64,000 nt of DNA from Flavobacterium sp. Sd200 (GTDB taxonomy: Bacteria; Bacteroidota; Bacteroidia; Flavobacteriales; Flavobacteriaceae), in NCBI RefSeq assembly GCF_009826935.1, contig NZ_WUMN01000010.1, positions 42,337 through 106,336 on the forward strand, read 5' to 3'. The position numbers were made by a program, and so were the translations under genes. Positions 53,729-62,400 of this stretch are shown here, in pieces (position 1 is the first letter of the stretch; every line of letters begins with the position of its first letter). The notes beneath the pieces are model-generated. The model was not told the origin of the DNA. It did not search any database and saw only the letters and a list, made by a program, of their open reading frames with translations.

Positions 53729-54070
53729 ATGAATCACTATGAAACTGTTTTCATTTTGAATCCCGTTTTATCTGAAGCTCAGGTAAAGGAAACAGTAAGT
53801 AAGTTTGAGGATTACCTTACTTCTAAAGGTGCTACTATTGTAGCTAAAGAAGACTGGGGCCTTAAGAAACTTGCTTATGAGATCCAGAACAAAAAAAGCG
53901 GGTTTTACACTCTATTCCAATTTACAGCTCCAGCCGATGTACTTATCGGATTTGAAACTGAGTTCCGCCGTGACGAAAGGGTTATGCGTTTCTTAACTGT
54001 AAGCCTTGACAAACATGCTGTTGCATGGGCAGAAAGAAGAAGAGAAAAATTAAAATCTAAAGCAAACTAA
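53729..54070 (+). CDS. rpsF: 30S ribosomal protein S6
   Basis: Small-subunit protein that binds 16S rRNA together with S18. The opening MNHYETVFILNPVLSEAQVK and the WGLKKLAYEI motif are diagnostic. 113 residues. First gene of rpsF-rpsR-rplI, two bases before rpsR. Single-strand-binding or priB genes found in some phyla between these genes are absent, as is usual in flavobacteria. Confidence 0.97.
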   Translation: MNHYETVFILNPVLSEAQVKETVSKFEDYLTSKGATIVAKEDWGLKKLAYEIQNKKSGFYTLFQFTAPADVLIGFETEFRRDERVMRFLTVSLDKHAVAWAERRREKLKSKAN

Positions 54071-54072
54071 TT

Positions 54073-54369
54073 ATGTCAACAATAGAGCAGTCAGCTAAAG
54101 GCAAAAAAGACGGAGATATCAGATATCTTACGCCTTTAAATATAGAGACAAACAAAATTAAAAAATACTGCCGTTTTAAAAAATCAGGTATCAAATATGT
54201 TGATTATAAAGATCCTGACTTTTTATTAAAATTTGTTAACGAGCAAGGTAAAATCCTTCCTCGTCGTTTAACAGGTACTTCTTTAAAATACCAAAGAAAA
54301 GTGTCTGTTGCCGTTAAAAGGGCTCGTCATTTAGCGTTAATGCCATATGTGGCTGATTTACTAAAATAA
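54073..54369 (+). CDS. rpsR: 30S ribosomal protein S18
   Basis: Small-subunit protein that pairs with S6. The core KKYCRFKKSGIKYVDYKD and the basic end ILPRRLTGTSLKYQRKVSVAVKRARHLALMPY are diagnostic; 98 residues, with a short N-terminal extension typical of Bacteroidota. Two bases after rpsF, 15 before rplI. Confidence 0.97.
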   Translation: MSTIEQSAKGKKDGDIRYLTPLNIETNKIKKYCRFKKSGIKYVDYKDPDFLLKFVNEQGKILPRRLTGTSLKYQRKVSVAVKRARHLALMPYVADLLK

Positions 54370-54384
54370 TAAAGAGGCAAGATT

Positions 54385-54831
54385 ATGGAACTTATACTTA
54401 AACAAGACGTACAGAACTTAGGTTTTAAAGATGATATCGTAACTGTAAAAGCAGGTTACGGCCGTAACTACCTAATACCGCAAGGATTTGCGCAAATGGC
54501 AACTCCTTCTGCTAAAAAAGTATTGGCAGAAAACCTTAAGCAAAAGGCTTTTAAAGAGCAAAAAATCGTTAACGATGCAAAAGCTACTGCAGAAGCACTT
54601 AAAGCATTAGAAATTAAAATTACTGCTAAAGCAGGTGGCGAAAAACTATTTGGTTCTGTAACCAACATAGATATTGCTGAAGCTCTTGAAAAAGCAGGAC
54701 AACCTATAGAGAAAAAATATATTACCAGCGGTATTGTTAAACGTACTGGCAAATACTCTGCAAGCATCAGGCTTCACAGGGAGGTTATCGTAGACCTGCC
54801 TTATGAAATCGTTGCTGAGCAGGAAAACTAA
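54385..54831 (+). CDS. rplI: 50S ribosomal protein L9
   Basis: Two-domain large-subunit protein. The N-terminal rRNA-binding domain shows MELILKQDVQNLGFKDDIVTVKAGYGRNYLIPQG, followed by a long connecting helix (about 40-75) and the C-terminal domain. 148 residues, as expected. Last gene of the operon; a terminator follows 24 bases downstream. Confidence 0.97.
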   Translation: MELILKQDVQNLGFKDDIVTVKAGYGRNYLIPQGFAQMATPSAKKVLAENLKQKAFKEQKIVNDAKATAEALKALEIKITAKAGGEKLFGSVTNIDIAEALEKAGQPIEKKYITSGIVKRTGKYSASIRLHREVIVDLPYEIVAEQEN

Positions 54832-54854
54832 TATTTAGTTTTTCTAAAAAAAAC

Positions 54855-54890
54855 AGTGGTCGGAAGAAATCTTCCGGCCATTATTTTTTA
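54855..54890 (+). terminator. Intrinsic terminator of the rpsF operon
   Basis: TGGTCGGAAG pairs with CTTCCGGCCA (one G-T pair) around a 4-base loop, and is followed by an A/T tract with six T. Confidence 0.86.
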
Positions 54891-54920
54891 TAGCTCTTGA
54901 TAACAAACATAGAACATTAT

Positions 54921-55757
54921 TTATCCTTCATGAAAAACCAACAACGGTACCTTGCTGTGATAGGCCATTTTTTTAGTTAGACTACGATGGAAAAGACTTT
55001 CAAAAAAACTACGCCTGTGCGTTCGCATAACCAGCATATCTGTATGTTGGTTATCTATAAAATCTAAAATGGTCTGTTCAATATGATCACCTGCTATGTT
55101 GAAAAAATCAATTTTTTCATCGCGATAGTATATCTTCCATTCATTTATTCTTTCCTCAATATCTTCCGGGTCATCATCATTTTTTATATAAAGGCAATGC
55201 AGGGTGGCATTAAACTTACTTGCAATATCAAGAGCCTGCTTTAGTGCATCGTTGTCTTTATCTTTATATTGAGTAGTAAAAGCAATACTTTTAATCTTTT
55301 TATAATCGGCTTCAGCAGGAATTGCCAGCACCGGAATTTTTGTATTAGAAATTACTGATGCCGTTTTAGAACCTATAAAAGTCTCTTTAAGTCCGGTTGC
55401 GCCTTTAGTACCCATTACAACAAGATCTACATTTTCATCTTCGCATACTTTATTAATATTATAGATAAGGTCGCCATACAATAATATGTTGCGCATTTTT
55501 ACATGCCCTAAACCTCTTTGCTCAGCAATGGTATGTAATTCCGGCAATTCATCCCTAAAACTTTCAAACTGGTTCATTTCCACTACGTCAAAAATTTCCA
55601 ATGTACTTTCGGGCAAAGGTGGGGTTTCTACAATCGGTAAATCATACACATGCAGTATTATCAGATCAGCATTAAAAGAGTCTGCAAATTTAAGCGCATA
55701 TATAAAAGCGTTATGGGCAGCTTCAGAAAAATCGGTAGTAAAAAGTATTTGTTTCAT
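54921..55757 (-). CDS. Tandem universal stress protein
   Basis: Two UspA-type domains in 278 residues. The first (1-148) opens MKQILFTTDFSEAAHNAF and has the ATP-binding pattern VVMGTKGATGLKETFIGSKT (G-x2-G-x9-G-S/T like) near 114-133; the second (153-278) is degenerate, with MLVMRTHRRSFFESLFHRS in place of the glycine loop. Cytoplasmic; likely binds ATP at the first site only. Transcribed towards the rplI terminator. Regulation not visible. Confidence 0.92.
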   Translation of the reverse strand: MKQILFTTDFSEAAHNAFIYALKFADSFNADLIILHVYDLPIVETPPLPESTLEIFDVVEMNQFESFRDELPELHTIAEQRGLGHVKMRNILLYGDLIYNINKVCEDENVDLVVMGTKGATGLKETFIGSKTASVISNTKIPVLAIPAEADYKKIKSIAFTTQYKDKDNDALKQALDIASKFNATLHCLYIKNDDDPEDIEERINEWKIYYRDEKIDFFNIAGDHIEQTILDFIDNQHTDMLVMRTHRRSFFESLFHRSLTKKMAYHSKVPLLVFHEG

Positions 55758-56441
55758 GGCTGTAAAGGTTTAATTAAAGATATAAAAAAACAGTAAATTT
55801 TCCTACTTTTTTATACTATGGTTAACACTGCCGCAAAAAAAATTTATAAAACAGCAGCCAAAATATATGTTTTATGACCAATGAGATCTGACTAAATTAT
55901 ATACTATAAATACAATTCATTTTAAATATACAGAAAGCATACTCAAAAAAACCTAAAACACTATTAATAAACCAATTATACTGTTTTATGATTTAAAAAT
56001 TTAAATGATGCAAATTTATCTCAATAAAACCAGAAGATGATTTATTTAAAATGATATATACATCAATATATTGTTAATCAGAAGATTTAGTGTAACTATT
56101 TGCGAAAGTATAATTTATATACTTTCTAATCTCCCTTATCTACAAATTAAATATCGTGTAAACCTCAGCAGTTATACACCTCGGCAGAGATTGATTAGCA
56201 TAAGGAAAACTACAAAGAGACTCTTTAAAATTATAAAAGCAAAACTTGCAGTCGACATAAATCTCAAAATCTATTTTTTAAATTTTAACACTTTATTTAT
56301 AAAATTAACTTTTAGCTAATAACTCACTAACAAACTGATTACCAAAACACAACACCAATACTAACCTATTTAAACTTATAAAACACAATATTTGCCTGTT
56401 TACGAATCACTACAAAAAACAAAAAAAGTATTTAAAAAATT
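55758..56441. other. 684-base A/T-rich intergenic region
   Basis: Lies between two divergent genes. Very A/T-rich. A frame at 56071-56319 begins with TTG, has implausible composition and is probably chance. AATATTTG near 56387-56394 is a one-mismatch TAnnTTTG element 48 bases before the giant gene's ATG and the best promoter candidate. I see no repeat, RNA gene or terminator. Confidence 0.5.
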
Positions 56442-59400
56442 ATGAAGAAAATCTTACATCGAAGATGGTTGCACAGCATTTTTTTGCTTGCAATGTTTTT
56501 TACGGTCGGAGCTTCATGGGGGCAAATTAATTACTCCCTTAGCCGTACTTTTAACAGTGCGGCAGTAGATGCACCCGGAATTACCGTAACGTATGACGGT
56601 CTTAACAACACAGGGTGCAGCACAGCATCTAACGGGGCTACAGGGGTAGTTACCATGACCCTAACCGCTCAAGCCGGTTTTAGCTTTACTATTACAGGTA
56701 TTTCGGCCGCAGGTTACAGGAGCGGCGCAGGTTCAGATCAATTTAGACTCGAATATGTTAATACTGCTACAAGTACTAACTATACAGGTAGCTGGACTTC
56801 AATTGGCAGTTCATCAAGCTGTAGTGGTAATACCTCTGTAGGTAGCCTTACTTATACCGGGACTACACAAACAGTTAACTCGGGCCAGTCGGTTACAATC
56901 CGTGTAAGACGTCAGGCTGTTAGCACAAGTGGTGGTGGCTATGCCAATACACGAAATATTAATGTATCGGGAGTTGTTACAGGTATAGGTACCGTTACTT
57001 CTCCATCAAATGCTACGCTAGCTGCATTTCCTGATACTTATATAGCGAGCACCTCGGCAACTACACGAAACTTTATTTTTGCACCAAGTGCCGTAACAGG
57101 CAACATAGTTGTTACAGCCCCGGAACATTTTGGTGTATCACAAACTTCTACAGGAACTTTTACTAACAGTGTTACATTTGCTAATAATACTGCGGCAAAA
57201 ACAATATATGTTAAGTTTATGCCTACAACTGAGGGATCAAAATCAGGTGTCATTACAGTAGCAAAAGTTGGCGGTGGCGTTACTCAACGCACAGTAAGCG
57301 TAAGTGGAGTTGCATTAGCTGTAAACCCACCTGTTATTACCAGCGAGTTGACCGCTTCTTCAGAATATGGAACAACAGGCAGCTATCAAATTACAGCCTC
57401 AAACACTCCAAATGCCTACAGTGCCACCTATCAGGGCGGCGCACTTCCGGCAGGCATTACATTAAATGCAACGTCTGGCGTTCTAAGCTTTGATGCTGCA
57501 TTAACAGCAGGAATATATAATATAGACATTAATGCTTCTAACGCCGGCGGTGGCTATGGCACTGCTCAAACTTTAGTGTACACGAGAACCAAAAAACCAC
57601 TTATATTATCAGGTGGAACTGCACAAAGTAAAGTTTATGATGGTACAGCTTCAGTTACCATTAACGGTTTACCAGGCCTGTTAGGCATTGTTGGAACTGA
57701 TGAAGTACAGCTACAGGGAACTGCTGATGCCGGAGTACTTAATACGAATGTGGGTACACAGAGCGTGCAAATAAATGGTGGTTACACCCTTACAGGTGCC
57801 AATGCTGCAAATTATTTTATTGCACTGCCACAACAACCTGAAGGACTTACAGCTGTAATTACTCCAAAAGAAATTACGGTAACAGGTATTATTATAAGTG
57901 ATAAGAACTATGATGGCACTACCGGTGCAACCATTACAGGCACTGCTGAGCTAAGCGGTGTTGTAGAAGGCGACGATGTTGCATTAGTAACCATAAATGC
58001 AGTTGCCCAGTTTACTTCTGCTAACACGGGTGTAGCAATACCTGTTACAGTTACGGGCTACGAAATTACAGGTACAGCAGTAACAAACTACGTGCTGCAA
58101 CAGCCACAGGGTCTTACAGCCAATATAAACGACACAGGTCTTCAAAGCCAGACAATAACATTTAATGCATTGAATGCGGTAACGTATGGCGATCCTCAGT
58201 TTACGCTTAATGCAACAGCCAGTTCTGGTTTAGAAGTAACTTTTACGAGCTCTGATGAAGAAATCGCTACAGTTTCAGGCAATACAGTAACTATAGTGGG
58301 TGCAGGAACAGTAACCATTACGGCCTCACAAAACGGCGACTCAGCCTATAATCCTGCCCAAATGGTACCTCAGGAACTTGTGGTTAACCCTAAAGCACTT
58401 ATAGTTGTCAATGCAGCCGTAACGCCTAAAGTATATGATACTACAACTACTGCTACTGTTACAGGTTCTTTAGACGGAATTGTGGGCAGCGATCAGGTAT
58501 TTGTCAGCGGTACAGGTGTGTATGCGTCGGATGATGCATCTGCGAACATAACCGTTAGTACTAACTATACCCTTTCGGGAGATGATATCGGCAACTATAC
58601 TATTACACAACCGGGAGATATAAACGGTGCCATTACTCCTGCTACACTTACTTTAACCGATGCAGTAGCCCAGGACAAAATATATGACGGTACAACAGCC
58701 GCTACAATAAACGGAACATTAAATGGCATTCTTGGTAATGATGTAGTTCTATATGGTCAGTCAGGTGCTTTTGCAAGCCCGGTGGTGGCCTCAAATATTG
58801 ACGTTATGCCTGGTACATTGCTTACAGGAACAGATGCTGCTAACTATACTTTAGCACAGGCCACTACTGTCAGTGCTTCTATTACTGCAAGGCCTGTAAC
58901 AGTAACTGCTACTGCCCAGGATAAAGTATATGATGGTACCGATGTTGCCACTGTAATAAATGCAGCTATCAGTGAGGGTGCTGTAGCCGGAGATAATATT
59001 ACTTTGGTATCTGATACTGTAAATGGCACTTTTGACAGTGTTGAAGCAGGAATTGATAAATCGGTAACAGCCGTTTTTGCCCTTACCGGTACACATGCTG
59101 CAAACTATAGTATTACACCTCAAACTTATATAGCAGATATTACCCCTGCCCCACTTACTGCCGATGTAAGTGCAGCTATAATAGCGCCTAAAACTTATGA
59201 CAGCACAAATACAGCTACTGTTACAGGTGCTGTTTTTAATGGTGTTGTAAATGACGATACTGTAAATGCTGCCGCAACATTTGTAGATGTGAATGCTGCC
59301 GAGGGCATTGCCGTGACACTTTTACTATCGGGTCAAGATGCTGCCAACTATAGTTTACAGCAACCATCAACACCTTTAACCGGAAACATTACCAAAAAAG

Positions 59401-62400
59401 CTATTACAGCTACTGCCGAGGATAAATTTAAGTCTCAGGGTGCTGCAAACCCTGCATTTACCATTGCTTATGATGGTTTTGTTGCCGGAGAATCCGAAGC
59501 GAATGCTTTAGGTTTTACTGCACCTGCAATCACAACTACGGCTACTACAGCTTCGGCAGCAGGCGCATATGCCATAACATTAACAGGAGGTAATGCTTCA
59601 AATTACAATTTTACAGAGTTGAACAACGGTTTCCTTATAATTCAGCCAACATCTGCTTCTACAATGCTATTGGCATGGGATTTTAATGGCGAAGCAAATG
59701 CTGCCACATCAACAGCCGAAATTTATGCTACCGGGCTTGACGCTTCTCAAACCTTAACCCGCGGAACAGGTGCAGTTGCTTCGGCAGGAAGTAACTCTTT
59801 TAGAACTGTTGGATTCCAGAACAATGGTATTTCTACCAACAATAGCGATTATTTTCAGTTCCAGATCTCAGGAGCTACAGGACAACAACTTTCTCTAAGC
59901 ACTATTGATGCCCGTTTTGCAGGTACACCTACCTTTAGGGCCGCACCCGGTGCATCAGGGCAATTTGCTTATAGCCTTAACGGAACAACCTTTACATTAA
60001 TAGGTTCTCCTTTCTTTTTGACTGCAGATACAACCATGCCTCAGATTGACCTGACAGGAATTGCAGCATTACAAAACCTTCCTGCAAGCACTACTGTAAC
60101 ATTCAGGTATTATGCAAGTGGGCAAACCACTACAGGAGGATGGGGCTTTAACTCACCTGCCGCAGGAAATTACGGATTGAGCATTGGCGGATCTTTAGCT
60201 CCGGCACCAAGTATTCCGGCAATATCTAACACAAACTTAAACTACACCTTTGTTTATGGCAACGGTGGCAGTTATGATGTAGACGCAGCCGGATCGCCAA
60301 CCATAACTTATAGTGCTACAAACCTACCTGCGGATGCTGTAATTGATGCCCAAACAGGTGTTATTACATTTGCAAATACTACACCGGTAGGCACATATAG
60401 TATTGGTTTATCAGCTCAAAGTTATTACGGAACCGATACTGAAACACTTACCCTTGAAGTTACACCTGTTGTACCAGTAGTAATAGTAGGCGGTACTCAG
60501 CCATTTGAATATGGCGATGTTTGTGTTGGCACAACGGCTGTCCGCACATTTACTTTGACAGGTCAAAATTTTGAGAGTTTCCCTAGCGGTGCAAACATTA
60601 CAGTAAGTTCATCTACTCCTAATGTAAATGATGGATATGAACCTCTCAACGGATTTAATTTTAGCCTAAGCGGAGGTGCATATACAGCAGGTTCTTATAT
60701 TATTGAGGGCTATAATGGCAACGAGATAAGTATCGACGTACAGTTCGCTCCTAACCTTGCACAGGATTATACAACGAGTGGCGAAATTGCACTGACGTAT
60801 TTTGATGCCGCTTCAGGACAAACCAGGATAATAGCAACCATAGATATAGCTACTGCAACAGGTATTGATACTCCTTTTATTGTTACTACAGGAGCGGCTG
60901 AAAGTTTAACACAAACTTCCGCTCAGCTTAGTGCATCCGCTACAACCGTATGTTCTACTATTGCCACATACGGTATAGAATACAGTACAGTAACAGGTTT
61001 TGAGAACGGTACAGGCACAATGGTACAAGGCAGTAATATGGCCGATGGTAATTATACTGTAGCACTTGCAGATCTACACCCCTGTACAGCTTATTACTAC
61101 AAAGCTTATTCTTATAACGGTACAGCTTACACTTATGGTACTCAGCAAACATTTACAACGCTTTCTCTGGCTGCTCCTGTTGCTTTAGAGGCTACGAATG
61201 TTATTCAAACAGGTTTTACAGCAAACTGGCAGACTAATGCCGGTGCAACAGGATATTACCTTGATGTTAGCACTGATCCCAATTTCAGGAGTACTGTAGA
61301 AAATATGTTATTTGCAGAAAACTTTTCAGGTTTTACAGCTCCGGCACAAGGAGAAGCAGACAGTAATATTGCCAGCAGCCTTAACACATATACTACATTA
61401 CCTGGCTGGACCGGAGCCAATATCTACAGAGAAAACGGCCTGATACGTCTTAGCAACGGTTCGGCAGCAGGCCAGATAACCACTCCTTCTATCGATTTGA
61501 CCGCTAACGGTGGTACGGTAACATTTAGCTTTAGGGCTAAAGATTCTGATGCATCCAATCAACCTGTTATAACCGTTTATTATTCGGCTAACGGAACATC
61601 ATACAGTGCTGTTGCGGGTGGTGTGTTCGATCTTACAGGAGAATTTGTTACCTATAGTGTTACAATCAATAATGCTACCGCAACTTCAAAATTAAGGATT
61701 GCCGCTAACACAGCCGGTCAAAGGTTTCACCTTGACGACTTTAAGGTGTTCTATCCTACCGAAGTGGATGTTGAGAGCATAGAATTAGGTAACGTTACAT
61801 CTCATACTGTTAGTAACCTTATACCTGACACCCAATACTATTATAGAGTGAGGGCATTTGATACTAACTGTACATCAGAAGGTTCTAATACTATAGAAGT
61901 TAAAACCCCAGCGTATCTTACAATAACAAATGTTGATGCTGAATTTGGAAGTATTTGTACTACAGCAGAAGCTACAGGCTCTATTACTTTTACAGGTGTA
62001 GGCATGACAAATGCTAATCTTGATATTGCAGCATTGAACGGTTACAGTTATTCGCTAACAGAAAATGGTTCTTATACTCCTACATTAGCGATTTCAGGCT
62101 ATAACGGAGAATCACAAACAGTATATGTTAAATTTAGCCCAACGGCTGCACAAAGCTATAACGGAGATATAGTTATTACTGCTCAGGCCCCTTATACAGC
62201 TGCACAACTAACCATTGCTGCAACGGCTACAGGTATTAGTACTCCTGCAGTTGCTACCGCAGGAACTGCAGGCAATATTACCAATACTACTGCTACTGTT
62301 GCAGGCCAGTATGTGGCTAACTGTTCGGTAGTTACTGAATACGGTATAGCATACAGTACTACCAACAACTTTGCTAATGGCACAGGAACTATACTACCGG

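Noticed and set aside
56071..56319. 82-codon frame in the long intergenic region
   Set aside because: Starts with TTG, implausible Ile/Lys/Arg-rich composition, no recognisable start signal and no family resemblance; expected by chance in such A/T-rich DNA.
57636..59210. YDG-encoding DNA repeats as a mobile or noncoding repeat
   Set aside because: The similarity is at protein level in one uninterrupted frame; these are protein domains, not DNA repeats.
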